64,000 nt of DNA, taken from assembly GCF_900105395.1 (NCBI RefSeq), contig NZ_LT629775.1, forward strand, positions 4,672,001 to 4,736,000. The letters run 5' to 3'. The stretch comes from Streptomyces sp. TLI_053. Lineage in GTDB: Bacteria; Actinomycetota; Actinomycetes; Streptomycetales; Streptomycetaceae. Below the pieces are notes generated by a model. That model had not been told where the DNA came from. It made no database searches and was given only the letters and a program-made list of their open reading frames with translations. This document shows positions 41,701-49,319 of the stretch, piece by piece (position 1 is the stretch's first letter; each line of letters opens with the position of its first letter). The position numbers and the translations under genes were made by a program.

Positions 41701-42478
41701 TCCCGAGTCCGGCGAGCGCCCGGTGCCCGCGCCCGCCCCCGACGGCGGGCCGCGCCGGCTGCTGGTCTGGCCCGAGCCCGACCCGGCCACCAGCCAGGCC
41801 CTGCAGGACCGCGGCTACCGCCCGGTGATCGTCCGCTCCCGCGAGGAGGTGGACGCACAGGTCTCCGGGTTCCCCGCCGCGCTCTTCGTCGACCCGCTGA
41901 CCGGCCCGATCACCCGCACCGCGCTGCAGTCGCTGCGCACCGCCGCGCTGAACAGCCGGGTCCCGGTGGTGGTCACCGCCGGTCTCGGCCAGGCCACCCG
42001 GGACGCCGCGTACGGCGCCGACCCGGCCGTGCTGCTGCGCGCCCTCGCCCCGCGCGACGGCGAGAACCACGCCCCGCGCGTGCTGCTGGTCGAGAGCGAC
42101 CCGGACATCGCGGTCGCGATGATCGGCAGCCTGGAGCGGCGCGGCATGCACGTCGAGCACGCGGTGGACGAGAACGACGCCGTGGCCCGGGCCAGCAGCG
42201 TGCAGCCCAACCTGGTGGTGATGGACCTGCTCCAGATCCGCCGCCGCCGGGTCGGCCTGCTCGACTGGCTGCGCGCCAACGACCGGCTGCACCGCACGCC
42301 GCTGGTCGTCTACACCTCGGTGGACCTCGACCCGCGCGAGCTGCCCCGGCTGCGCACCGGCGAGACGATCCTGTTCCTCGCCGAGCGCTCGACCAGCGAG
42401 GACGTCCAGTCCCGGATCGTCGACCTGCTCGGGCGGATCGGCGCCATGGGCGAGGCGGGCGTCGCCGCGGCGGGCTGA
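38744..42478 (+). CDS. Very large PAS and receiver-domain signalling protein, degenerate kinase core
   Basis: A 1244-residue cytosolic protein. PAS domain 1 (about 12-130, AAILDALPDALLLVNSNGTV) and PAS 2 (155-275, ILRAAAEGVLGVDLEGRCVL) are followed by a histidine-kinase-like segment (275-530) in which no clear H-box and no DxGxG ATP motif can be seen. About 470 residues of Pro/Ala/Gly-rich disorder come next, then two receiver-like folds: one from about 1004 (LVWPEPDPAT) and one from about 1111 (VLLVESDPDIA, phospho-Asp candidate in VVMDLLQI). Kinase activity is doubtful; a scaffold or phospho-acceptor role is more likely. The GTG at 38744 follows GAGGAG. Confidence 0.87.
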   Translation: MSSRPIRGAARLAAILDALPDALLLVNSNGTVVDANTAAVQALQAPGTSLVGMGVLDLLPEFDPSRIPGSMRPATREDEALDRPVRMTARRTDGSTFPVEVSGNDFDDDGSGAGEGRGYAVSSLVPYDPYREGSRSSDLLLLLVRDLTGRLGVEAELRRQHKQTEMILRAAAEGVLGVDLEGRCVLVNPAAAHILEYRASELGGRELHPLIQHSRADGTPLSLEESALLDTLTSGRKHRVRGTVLWRKDGRPVTVDLTTAPVRDGDQLVGAVMTFTDRSRELALVARNEHLTAVLESELGGALTALHRRIDTLAADPAGQLWPEANWTLRRLADECRRFGKLIDGVLAHQRSEAGESAAVAAAADGKGGPKPAERVPVALDKVVRRAVEHAGELVGAGRVRFSVHAAAVEVIADEQRLAQALAHLVADVSGVGLSLDAEPELPSPGLAAPGAPALPPGGGDTPAVVLAAAQRGEVARVEIRGPGRGGSPVHLPIARAVVERHGGVLQPHELPGRAGTTYVVELPLDPVAAKAAAERAGAEGRSDRPKESDSAVLPDLPGIPPPPTARAGEPTAEKTPPTGPGTPGPGADRDSATTPADGTAREAGRGAAAAAAPDGPPAAPAVEPGTDPAPVAEQRRGRRGRPAVEQPADGPEAAQDAPRPGDRPDIPADQWPNAPARIERAVPEQWNGTGNDPAYGRQGLGGPNDPQSDPWGKDDGRSGTAYAVPVDAGRPAPGPGDGVTGADDERRTADAPADGPRTPIALGPGPSSPEEPTAGQGGQDAAGGPEESGSEPRPSRRRRALPGNEDSSGGFALPGVPETPVYPGLEHALPAGPAPAPADPAGPTPTGRRRRLAVPPGPGGENGGPAEPVGVAAGAPTALPALPSAAPALPDGAAPGGPAGDRHEGGPRPVGTGLGELTPPRPLGGTGAPGGSGPGAQAGPVAPVVPVPAAAPVEVRPAPRAMAELPAAPAPAVPAALPIAPAGGRPESGERPVPAPAPDGGPRRLLVWPEPDPATSQALQDRGYRPVIVRSREEVDAQVSGFPAALFVDPLTGPITRTALQSLRTAALNSRVPVVVTAGLGQATRDAAYGADPAVLLRALAPRDGENHAPRVLLVESDPDIAVAMIGSLERRGMHVEHAVDENDAVARASSVQPNLVVMDLLQIRRRRVGLLDWLRANDRLHRTPLVVYTSVDLDPRELPRLRTGETILFLAERSTSEDVQSRIVDLLGRIGAMGEAGVAAAG

Positions 42479-42497
42479 GCGCGCGGGTGCGGAACGC

Positions 42498-42538
42498 CCG
42501 GGGCCGGCCACCCCCTTCGCGGGGGCGGCCGGCCCCGG
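42498..42538. terminator. Bidirectional hairpin terminator
   Basis: Long stem CCGGGGCCGGCC / GGCCGGCCCCGG extended by CCCCC/GGGGG over opposed A and C, loop TTCGC, between convergent genes. Confidence 0.75.
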
Positions 42539-42567
42539 TGGTTCCGGCGGGGGTGTCCCGCCGGGTG

Positions 42568-44229
42568 TCACTCCTTGCCGAGCAGCGTGACGTCCAGCTT
42601 CCGGTCCGCGTAGTCGGCGCGGATCACCTTCTTGTCGAACTTCCCGACCGAGGTCTTCGGCACCGCCTCGACCAGCGCCCAGCGCTCCGGCAGCTGCCAG
42701 GAGGCGATCCGCCCGGCCAGGAAGGCCCGCAGCTCCGGCAGCCCGACGGTGGCGCCCGGCCGCAGCACGACGGTCGCCAGCGGACGCTCGCCCCACTTCT
42801 CGTCCGGTACGGCCACCACCGCGGCCTCGGCCACCTCGGGGTGCGCCATCAGGTGGTTCTCCAGGTCCACCGAGGAGATCCACTCGCCGCCGGACTTGAT
42901 CACGTCCTTGGCCCGGTCGGTGAGGGTCAGGTAGCCGTCCGCGGTGATCGTGCCGACGTCGCCGGTGCGCAGCCAGCCGTCCTCGGAGAACTTGTCGTCC
43001 GGGCGCTCCGGGTCCTGCCCGGCGCCGCCGTAGTACGCCCCCGCGATCCACGGGCCGCGGACCTCCAGCTCGCCCGCCGACGCTCCGTCGTGGGGCATCC
43101 GCTCGCCGCCCGGGCCGATCAGCCTGGCCTCGACGGAGGCCGGGAAGACGCCCTGGCTGACCCGGTAGGGCCACTCCTCCTCCGGGGTGAGGCCGCCCGG
43201 CGGCTGGGCGAACGAGCCGAGCGGCGAGGTCTCGGTCATGCCCCAGGCGTGGATGACCCGGATGCCGTGGCGCTCCTCGTACCCCTGCATCAGCGAGGGC
43301 GGACAGGCCGAGCCGCCGATGACGACCATCCGCAGGCTGGAGGTGTCGTAGTCGCCGGCGTCCAGCTCGTCCAGCAGCCCGCTCCAGATCGTCGGCACGG
43401 CCGCGCTGACGGTGGGCCGCACGGCGGCGATCATCTCGGCCATCGGCCGGGGCTGCAGGAAGCGGTCCGGCATCAGCAGACTGGCGCCGGACATGAACGC
43501 GGCGTGCGGGATGCCCCAGGCGTTGACGTGGAACATCGGCACCACCGGCAGGGCGGTGTCGCGCGGGGTGAAGGCGAAGTTGTCGCCGGTGTTGACCTGG
43601 AGGCAGTGCAGGTAGACCGAGCGGTGGCTGTAGAGGACGCCCTTCGGGTCGCCGGTGGTGCCGGAGGTGTAGCAGAGCACGGCGGCCCGGCGCTCGTCGA
43701 TGTCGGTGAGCCAGGGGTACTCGTCCGGCCGGCCGGCGATCAGCTCCTCGTAGTCGTGCACGCCGCCCGCGAAGCCGGCCAGCACCGAGCGGTCGCCCGG
43801 GCCGCTGACCACGATGTGCTTGAGCGTCGGGGCGAGCCGCGGCAGCACGGCGGCCAGCAGCGGGAGCACCGTGCCGTTGACGATGATCACGCGGTCGGCG
43901 GCGTGGTCGACGATGAAGGCCAGCTGGTTCGCGGGCAGCCGTAGGTTGAGCGTGTGCAGCACCGAGCCCATCGCCGGTACGGCGAGGTAGGCCTCCAGGT
44001 GCTCGGCGTTGTTCCACATCAACGTTCCAATAACACTCGACTCGGTACAGCCGAGTTCATCGCGCAGGGCCCAGGCGAGCTGTGCCGCGCGGGCGCCCAC
44101 CTCGGCGTACGTCCGAACTACCGGACCCGTGCCGTCCCAGGTGGTCACGGTCGACCGGCCGTGGATCGTGGAACCGTGCTCCAGGATTCGAGCGACAGTG
44201 AGCGGAACGTCTTGCATCGTGCTGTACAC
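42568..44229 (-). CDS. Acyl-CoA synthetase (AMP-binding, long/medium-chain type)
   Basis: A 553-residue adenylate-forming ligase that activates a fatty or aryl acid to its CoA thioester. The P-loop YTSGTTGDPKG, A5-type motif HAWGMTETSP, A7 DGWLRTGDVGTI, A8 DRAKDVIKSGGEWI and the catalytic Lys near the end (KTSVGKFDKKVI) are all present. The GTG at 44229 has AAGGAGG at correct distance; the ATG at 44217 is too far from it. Upstream lies the palindrome CTACTGACTAGTAG and then the prophage; the true upstream neighbour is displaced or lost from view. Confidence 0.94.
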   Translation of the reverse strand: MYSTMQDVPLTVARILEHGSTIHGRSTVTTWDGTGPVVRTYAEVGARAAQLAWALRDELGCTESSVIGTLMWNNAEHLEAYLAVPAMGSVLHTLNLRLPANQLAFIVDHAADRVIIVNGTVLPLLAAVLPRLAPTLKHIVVSGPGDRSVLAGFAGGVHDYEELIAGRPDEYPWLTDIDERRAAVLCYTSGTTGDPKGVLYSHRSVYLHCLQVNTGDNFAFTPRDTALPVVPMFHVNAWGIPHAAFMSGASLLMPDRFLQPRPMAEMIAAVRPTVSAAVPTIWSGLLDELDAGDYDTSSLRMVVIGGSACPPSLMQGYEERHGIRVIHAWGMTETSPLGSFAQPPGGLTPEEEWPYRVSQGVFPASVEARLIGPGGERMPHDGASAGELEVRGPWIAGAYYGGAGQDPERPDDKFSEDGWLRTGDVGTITADGYLTLTDRAKDVIKSGGEWISSVDLENHLMAHPEVAEAAVVAVPDEKWGERPLATVVLRPGATVGLPELRAFLAGRIASWQLPERWALVEAVPKTSVGKFDKKVIRADYADRKLDVTLLGKE

Positions 44230-44255
44230 GGGTCCTCCTTGACCGGCCGGCGAGC

Positions 44256-44292
44256 GGCGAGATCACTACTGACTAGTAGCAGTCTCGTCGCC
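44256..44292. promoter_or_regulatory. Imperfect palindrome at the host/prophage junction
   Basis: Inner CTACT-GACT-AGTAG (44266-44279) is flanked by GGCGAGA and TCTCGTCGCC. It may be a TetR-type operator of the acyl-CoA ligase gene, or part of the attachment site of the serine integrase that starts its 3' end 70 bases further right. Confidence 0.35.
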
Positions 44293-44361
44293 TGATTCTG
44301 GCGCGATGTGGCTGCGCTGTCAGCAGGCCGAGCCCGAATGAGACCCGTTTCTCGATCTGGT
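44293..44361. other. Probable left prophage attachment region (attL)
   Basis: Short interval between the ligase promoter palindrome and the integrase stop. Serine integrases usually lie beside their att site, so the host/phage boundary should be in or near this stretch. No repeat can be matched because the other end is outside the window. Confidence 0.35.
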
Positions 44362-45981
44362 CTACGCGGCGAGATCGTGCTCGGCGCCGGCGGTGTCTTC
44401 CTTGAGCCACGGGTCCGGCATCCACACGGGGTGGATCTCGACAACAACTTCATCCTTGGACTTCCGGACGAGGGCAACGCGCCGGATCAGCTTTCGGATG
44501 ATCGCGTTGCGTTCCCCGACCAAGAGGGTGTCCCACTCGGCCATAAGGCCAACGACCAGCGGGCGCACGTCTCCGAAGGTCTGGTGCTCAACCACGACGG
44601 TCGCCTGTTCCAACTCGCGCGCGATCTTGGCTCGGTCCCGCTTGAGATCAGCGACCGCCATCTCGTAGACGTCTTCGTCGTAGTTCTCGGGGTTCAGGTT
44701 CTTGTCCACAGCGATCCGAGACAGAGCGACAGTGAGGCGCTTGTATTCCTTTTCGAGGGCCGTGCGCTGCTCGGTGGCGCGCTTCCGGGCCGCGTCTGAT
44801 TCTCGTGCGCGCTGCACCTCTGCGGCAGGAGACTCGTCGACGCCCTGCGAGTGCGCTGCGAGGAACTGCATTACTTCGGCCTCGACCTCACTACGCTTCA
44901 TGTAGACACCGCCGCAGGCGTGCCCGGCCGTTCGGGCCCGGTTGCCGCAGCGGTAAGCGAATCCGAGGATCGTTACGCGCTTGCGAACGGCCGCGTTCAG
45001 CGTGGCACCGTGCCGGCAGTCACCGCACGCCATTGCGCCTGTGAGCGCGTATATCCCCTTCCGCGACTTTGGCGCGCTCTCCTTGATGAGCTTTCGCCGT
45101 TCGATGTACTGCTGCCAAATCTCTGGGCCGATGATCTCCTCATGCGCTCCCTCCATGTACTGGTAGTTCGGGCAACTGCCGTTGGTCTTACGCCCGTTGC
45201 ACCGGCACCCGGGGTCATGAATACGCAGCAGGCCAGCGGCAAACCCGGAGTCCATAAAGCGCTTAAGGGTGTCTGCCGACCACAGCGTGCCCCTGGTGGT
45301 CCGGTAGCCAAGGCCGTTGAGCCATCCGGCGAGCGCCGAGAATCCGGTCGCGCCGGCCACGTACCGCAGGAACGCCTCGACGATAGTCGGGGCAACCTCG
45401 CCGTCTGGCTCGTAGCGCTCCTGCTGCACCTTCCGAGTCTGCGGATTGAAGCGCCGGTGCCAGATGTACCCGAAGCGATCACGCCCGGTGGCAGGAAGGC
45501 CGGCCGCGCGGCGCAGCGCATGCGTCTCGCTCCACTGCTCGCCCGCACGGTCGCTCTCATAGGCAGAGAACTCGAAGATGATTCCGCGGTAAAGCCGACC
45601 GATCGCGGTTCGTGCGTCGATGGGCTCCGTGGCGGAGACGAGTTCTCCCCCGGTGTTCTCAACTCGCTTGAGATTGACGGCAACACCGTCGCGACTGCGA
45701 CCGAAGCGAGAGAACTTCCAGACCGCAATGCCTACGGCCTCCTTGCGCTCTACGGCTTCGATGCCCTGCATGATCTTGCGCTTGAAGTTCCTACCGGTTG
45801 CGTCAAGGTCGGTGATCCACCGAACGATGCGCTTCCGGCTCCGGCGGGCCCATTCCAGGATTGCGGCCTGCTGGATCTCGGGCGAGATCTTCTCCTCTTT
45901 CCACGTCGAGACGCGGATGTACCCGATGAACGGTTCGAGATCGCTCTCGATGAATGTCTCTGCGGCGACGAGCGGCGTCAA
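44362..45981 (-). CDS. Large serine recombinase (phage integrase)
   Basis: A 539-residue site-specific integrase. The catalytic domain starts FIGYIRVST (nucleophile Ser25) with KFSRFGRSRDG; the recombinase domain (RFGYIWHRRF) and a zinc ribbon follow (ACGDCRHG ... RCGNRARTAGHAC), then a coiled coil (RATEQRTALEKEYKRL). It integrates phage DNA between attP and attB. Base and codon use are visibly less GC-rich than the flanking host genes. The TTG start at 45981 overlaps the stop of the upstream membrane protein gene (TTGA), so it is read as part of the lysogeny transcript. Confidence 0.95.
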   Translation of the reverse strand: MTPLVAAETFIESDLEPFIGYIRVSTWKEEKISPEIQQAAILEWARRSRKRIVRWITDLDATGRNFKRKIMQGIEAVERKEAVGIAVWKFSRFGRSRDGVAVNLKRVENTGGELVSATEPIDARTAIGRLYRGIIFEFSAYESDRAGEQWSETHALRRAAGLPATGRDRFGYIWHRRFNPQTRKVQQERYEPDGEVAPTIVEAFLRYVAGATGFSALAGWLNGLGYRTTRGTLWSADTLKRFMDSGFAAGLLRIHDPGCRCNGRKTNGSCPNYQYMEGAHEEIIGPEIWQQYIERRKLIKESAPKSRKGIYALTGAMACGDCRHGATLNAAVRKRVTILGFAYRCGNRARTAGHACGGVYMKRSEVEAEVMQFLAAHSQGVDESPAAEVQRARESDAARKRATEQRTALEKEYKRLTVALSRIAVDKNLNPENYDEDVYEMAVADLKRDRAKIARELEQATVVVEHQTFGDVRPLVVGLMAEWDTLLVGERNAIIRKLIRRVALVRKSKDEVVVEIHPVWMPDPWLKEDTAGAEHDLAA

Positions 45982-46373
45982 CGTGCCGCCCTCCCTCCCT
46001 GGTTGGCGCCGCGGGTCGGTGGTGCGTCTGTGACCCGCGGCAGGTACACGACGTTGTCGGCCGGCTCATGCATGCCCGGCCGGGGATCAGAAGGCTGAGG
46101 TGGGGTCAGTAGCCCTTGAGCAACATGTTCGAGCGCCAAGCGGTACCCGTCGTTGTGGATCTCGGCCCGCTCGTCCTCGCGCAGTTCGGCTGCGCGCTTC
46201 TGTTGAGTGATGACGACGGCCGGCAGTGCGGCCAGCATGAGCCCGAGTCCAACCCATGCAATGTCGCGGTCCTCGCCCGGTAGGCACAGGGCAACGCCCA
46301 CCAGCAGCATCCCGGCGGCCTTAACTGCCAGGACCGCCACGGCGCCCACCGTCCATCGCTGGCGCTCGAACAC
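45978..46373 (-). CDS. Small membrane protein of the integrase operon
   Basis: A 131-residue protein with two hydrophobic segments (VGAVAVLAVKAAGMLLVGVA and IAWVGLGLMLAALPAVVIT) and a polar C-terminal half. No family recognised. GTG at 46373 chosen for GAGGGGGAAGG just upstream; an in-frame TTG at 46391 would add six residues. Coupled to the integrase by overlap. Confidence 0.75.
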   Translation of the reverse strand: MFERQRWTVGAVAVLAVKAAGMLLVGVALCLPGEDRDIAWVGLGLMLAALPAVVITQQKRAAELREDERAEIHNDGYRLALEHVAQGLLTPPQPSDPRPGMHEPADNVVYLPRVTDAPPTRGANQGGRAAR

Positions 46374-46404
46374 GCCTTCCCCCTCGTTCAAACTGTGTTG
46401 TCTT

Positions 46405-46854
46405 CTATGGCTCCATGCGGCGCACCTCCTGCTGGCGGCGCGTCGCTTCTTGTTCCTGCATCGTCCGGACCATCGAGACGAACAGGGCGACGGCGGTATC
46501 GCTCTGGATGCCCAGCTGTGCGGCGGCTTCCTGCGGGGTCATGGGTGGGCCGTCGGGTTGCGGGTCGGCGGCTCTACCGATCGCGTCGGCAGTGACGATT
46601 CCGGCCCGGACCATGAGCTCGCTTAGCTCCACGCGCAGTACGGGAGCGATCTTCGCGAGCAGCGCGGCCTCGTACTTGCCACGCCCGGCCAAGAGGCGCG
46701 AGACCGATGAGGCGGAGATACCGGCGTCAGCTGCGAACTTGGTCCGCCCGCCACCGCGGGCGCCGAGGTCATACCCAAGGTCGCGAAGGCGCCTGTCTAG
46801 CCACTGCGGGAAGTGGTCTTCCGCCCCGGGGGTGGCGTTGGTGCGTTGCTGCAT
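46405..46854 (-). CDS. HTH (XRE-type) repressor-like protein
   Basis: A 149-residue protein. The N-terminal HTH reads GGGRTKFAADAGISASSVSR (about 34-53) followed by LLAGRGKYEAALLAKIAPVL, a typical XRE/lambda-repressor arrangement; the C-terminal half has PMTPQEAAAQLGI and a Gln/Glu/Arg-rich helix. It is divergent from the Cro-like gene, with the palindromic operator between them, so it is the likely lysogeny repressor. Confidence 0.85.
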   Translation of the reverse strand: MQQRTNATPGAEDHFPQWLDRRLRDLGYDLGARGGGRTKFAADAGISASSVSRLLAGRGKYEAALLAKIAPVLRVELSELMVRAGIVTADAIGRAADPQPDGPPMTPQEAAAQLGIQSDTAVALFVSMVRTMQEQEATRRQQEVRRMEP

Positions 46855-47097
46855 GCGTGCAATTTACCGCGCTCGGCAGGTACGCGGCGAACCGGTGGCC
46901 TGTTTTCACGCATGAAAAGTTCCTGATCAGACGGCGCGCGATCCATCCATGCAGCTTAGACGCTGTGCTCGAACGTGCATCCGATTATGTGCGGCGCGCC
47001 ACACCGTGGCCTAAACCTCCTTCCATGACAGAAAGATCCCTGTTAGCTTCCAGATGCGGCAGATCATCTACCGCTTATGGCAGATAGGGGGTCCGTC
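46855..47097. other. Divergent immunity control region
   Basis: Divergent promoter interval of 243 bases between repressor and Cro-like genes, clearly less GC-rich than the surroundings. It holds the 19-base palindrome at 47056-47074 and a further GGCAGAT half site at 47079-47085. Confidence 0.6.
47056..47074. promoter_or_regulatory. Palindromic operator of the phage switch
   Basis: GCGGcAGATcATCTaCCGC: 8 of 9 half-site positions are symmetric about 47065. It lies 24 bases before the Cro-like start codon, where it would block that promoter or the ribosome-binding region. Confidence 0.6.
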
Positions 47098-47307
47098 ATG
47101 TCGTACAGGCACGAGCAACTCGTCGCCGCGGCGCGCGCTGCGGGTGACCGCACCGATTCAGACATCGCAGAGCGGTTGAAGGTTGCACGGGTTACCGCAT
47201 GGCGTCTTCGTACGGGCAGGACCACGCCCGGGGCGTCGACCCTCGCCAAGATCGAGCAGGCTTACGGGCTCACGGCCGCCGTCCTGCTCCGGACGGAGGC
47301 CGCGTGA
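47098..47307 (+). CDS. Cro-like HTH protein
   Basis: A 69-residue single-domain DNA-binding protein (TDSDIAERLKVARVTAWRLR then TTPGASTLAKIEQAYGL). Size, position and divergence from the repressor make it the Cro-type switch protein or early excision regulator. ATG with AGGGGG upstream; stop overlaps the next start (GTGA). Confidence 0.85.
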   Translation: MSYRHEQLVAAARAAGDRTDSDIAERLKVARVTAWRLRTGRTTPGASTLAKIEQAYGLTAAVLLRTEAA

Positions 47308-47513
47308 ACGAGGCCCCGATCAGCCGGGAGCAGGCGTACGCCGCGGCTCGGCTCATCCTCGACACGGCGCGCGCACGCCGCGATGCGCTGCCCATCCGGG
47401 CCGCCGCCCAGGCTGCAGCCACTCCCGACCGCTCCGCCGACGAGATCGAGCTGACTCTGCGCCGCCTTCACGCGCGAGCAGGCTCGACGCCGCCGGCCCG
47501 GATTGCGGCCTAA
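47304..47513 (+). CDS. Small early phage protein
   Basis: A 69-residue Ala/Arg-rich helical protein (EAPISREQAYAAARLILDTA). No domain recognised. GTG at 47304 overlaps the Cro-like stop. Confidence 0.7.
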   Translation: MNEAPISREQAYAAARLILDTARARRDALPIRAAAQAAATPDRSADEIELTLRRLHARAGSTPPARIAA

Positions 47514-47523
47514 GGGGTGCCCG

Positions 47524-47994
47524 ATGATCCGCGCTGAACTCCACCCGGACGGGTACACCGTCCGCCTCGACATCACGGACGGCGCCGAGCGCCTGCTCGA
47601 CCGGGTCGCGCTCGCCTACGCGGCCGACGAGCAGCTCGTCGGCGAGCTGCTGCGCGAGCTCGCCGCGGCCGCCGACCACCACCGCGCCCGGAAGACCGAC
47701 CCGCGCGCCGACGACGTCGCCCTCGACTGGTCGGGCGCCGCACTGGACGCCGCCCGGGCCCGGGCCCGGGCCGGAGTGCGCGGCGCACTGCTGCGCTGGG
47801 CCCACCGGCGCCGCCGGGGCGCAGTGCTACTCCGTCGCCGGGCCGCGCTCGTCGACGAGCTTCCGGGGCCCGACGGCCTGCTCGCCGCCGACCTGTCCTA
47901 CCGGGCCGCGGCCAAGCTCGGCCGCCGGCTGCAGCAGCTCGCCGAGCGCACGGTCGCCGGTCGACACCTAATCGAACTGGAGTACGACCGATGA
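47524..47994 (+). CDS. Early phage protein, unknown function
   Basis: A 156-residue protein. The N-terminus is a beta-type segment (RAELHPDGYTVRLDITDGAE), the rest Ala/Arg/Leu-rich helices. No family recognised. The ATG at 47524 lies 10 bases after the previous stop; its stop overlaps the next ATG. Confidence 0.7.
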   Translation: MIRAELHPDGYTVRLDITDGAERLLDRVALAYAADEQLVGELLRELAAAADHHRARKTDPRADDVALDWSGAALDAARARARAGVRGALLRWAHRRRRGAVLLRRRAALVDELPGPDGLLAADLSYRAAAKLGRRLQQLAERTVAGRHLIELEYDR

Positions 47995-48158
47995 GCTGGC
48001 GGTGGTGGTTGGCCGCTGCCACCAGCGCTCCGGACGTCGACCAGGTGCGCGGCCTCTGGCGCGCGGCGCGGGCGGCGGGTGAGCCGCAGTGGTACCTCGA
48101 TCTGATCGCACGCATCGGCCGGCAGACCGCCGCCGGGCCGTCGAGGGCCGACTCGTGA
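47991..48158 (+). CDS. Small Trp-rich early phage protein
   Basis: A 55-residue protein beginning MSWRWWLAAATSAPDVDQVR. The ATG overlaps the previous stop and its own stop overlaps the following GTG, so it is embedded in the coupled chain. Function unknown. Confidence 0.6.
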   Translation: MSWRWWLAAATSAPDVDQVRGLWRAARAAGEPQWYLDLIARIGRQTAAGPSRADS

Positions 48159-48346
48159 GCCGCCGGCGGCCGGCCGTCGAAGGCCGGGGCGAGCAGCCGG
48201 TGCAGCTCGCCCTCGACGGCAGCGCGCAGCCGTACCCGACTACCCCGCCGCCGGTACGCCCGCGGCTGCGACGCCGGCCGGTGGTCGAGGCCGTCGTCGA
48301 CCCGGTGCCCGGGCAGCTCGACGCGCTCGACACCGACGGCTCGTGA
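48155..48346 (+). CDS. Small Pro/Arg-rich early phage protein
   Basis: A 63-residue low-complexity basic protein (MSRRRPAVEGRGEQPVQLAL). GTG start and stop both overlap neighbours. Function unknown. Confidence 0.55.
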   Translation: MSRRRPAVEGRGEQPVQLALDGSAQPYPTTPPPVRPRLRRRPVVEAVVDPVPGQLDALDTDGS

Positions 48347-48498
48347 GCCCGTTCTGCGGCGCCGGCCCGGGCCCGTGCGGCAGGCCGGCCCGCCCGTACC
48401 CGTGCGGGCCGCGGTGCGCCGCCCACTCCCCCGCCACCGTTGCTGGCCGCCCCGATCCACCGTCTACGCCCAACACCCAAGGGAGGGAACCCCGTTGA
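48343..48498 (+). CDS. Cys-rich microprotein, possible zinc knuckle
   Basis: A 51-residue product (FCGAGPGPCGRPARPYPCG, then PRCAAH). Four Cys and a His with regular spacing could bind zinc. GTG overlaps the upstream stop and the stop overlaps the TTG of the next gene, which supports it being translated; there is no other evidence. Confidence 0.45.
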   Translation: MSPFCGAGPGPCGRPARPYPCGPRCAAHSPATVAGRPDPPSTPNTQGREPR

Positions 48499-49319
48499 GT
48501 CGTCTTGCCCGTGAGTGGGTGTGGGAGTGCTCGGACGCCCGCGGCACGGCCCGCTTGGTCCTGCTCGCCCTGGCCGAGCGCGCCGGCGAGTCCTGCGTCG
48601 CGTTCGGCTCGACTCGCGCCCTGTCCGAGCGCGTCAACTCCTCTGAGCGGGCGGTGAGCGACGCGATCAAGGCCGCGATCCGGCTCGGCGAGCTTGAGCT
48701 CGTCGAGGGCCGGCGCGGGCCCTACGGTGCGCGCGTCTACCGCCTGCCCAAGGCCGTCGGGTGGACCCCCGGCGCGCCCGTCGAGGGGGGCGAAGATTCT
48801 TCCGCCCCCACCGCCGAGGGGTGCGAGAACTGCACCCCGGGGGGTGCAGATTCTTCGGGGCGGGGGTGCAGTTCCTGCGGGGCCGCCCCCGAAGATTCTT
48901 CCCCCCAGAACCAGAAGAACCAGAGTGGAACGGGAGGGAACCAGAGGAGCGCGCACCCGCGCGCGGGCTCTGCGCCTGTGGGTGGTGCTGCTGCGATCCC
49001 TCTGCCTGCCGACTGGCAGCCCGACGACGAGCTGCTCGGCTGGACCGCGGTCGCCGGCCACCTGCAGCGCCTCGGGCCCGACGGCCTCGACCACGCCACC
49101 GTGAAATGGGCGCGGCATCGGGCGACTGCGCCCGCCCGGACTCCCGCCCAATGGCGCGCCGACTGGCAGCAGTGGATCGGCCGGGAACGCCCGACGAACC
49201 GCCCGTCGCTGCGGGCCGTGCCCGGGGGCGCCTCCCGCCCCTCACCGCCGGCTAACCGGAACGCCGCGCTGCTGCAGGCCGCGCTCGACGACCTGCAGGC
49301 CCGCAGGGGTGCCCGATGA
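48495..49319 (+). CDS. HTH-domain phage replication-type protein
   Basis: A 274-residue protein. The N-terminal winged HTH (LVLLALAERAGESCVAFGST, then SERAVSDAIKAAIRLGELEL) is like those of phage and plasmid replication initiators. A low-complexity linker carries repeated Cys and EDSS/ADSS motifs (CENCTPGGADSSGRGCSSC), and the C-domain (LPADWQPDDELLGWT, HATVKWARHRAT) ends in QWRADWQQWI, as in DnaT/DnaD-type proteins. Helicase loading is plausible, not shown. TTG start at 48495 with GGGAGGGAA upstream and overlap with the preceding frame. Confidence 0.75.
   Translation: MSRLAREWVWECSDARGTARLVLLALAERAGESCVAFGSTRALSERVNSSERAVSDAIKAAIRLGELELVEGRRGPYGARVYRLPKAVGWTPGAPVEGGEDSSAPTAEGCENCTPGGADSSGRGCSSCGAAPEDSSPQNQKNQSGTGGNQRSAHPRAGSAPVGGAAAIPLPADWQPDDELLGWTAVAGHLQRLGPDGLDHATVKWARHRATAPARTPAQWRADWQQWIGRERPTNRPSLRAVPGGASRPSPPANRNAALLQAALDDLQARRGAR

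Noticed and set aside
38549..44017. A 1822-codon open frame on the minus strand
   Set aside because: It covers the PAS/receiver gene and part of the acyl-CoA ligase in a wrong frame. Composition is Arg/Gly/Ala-rich without domains; a normal artefact of very high GC.
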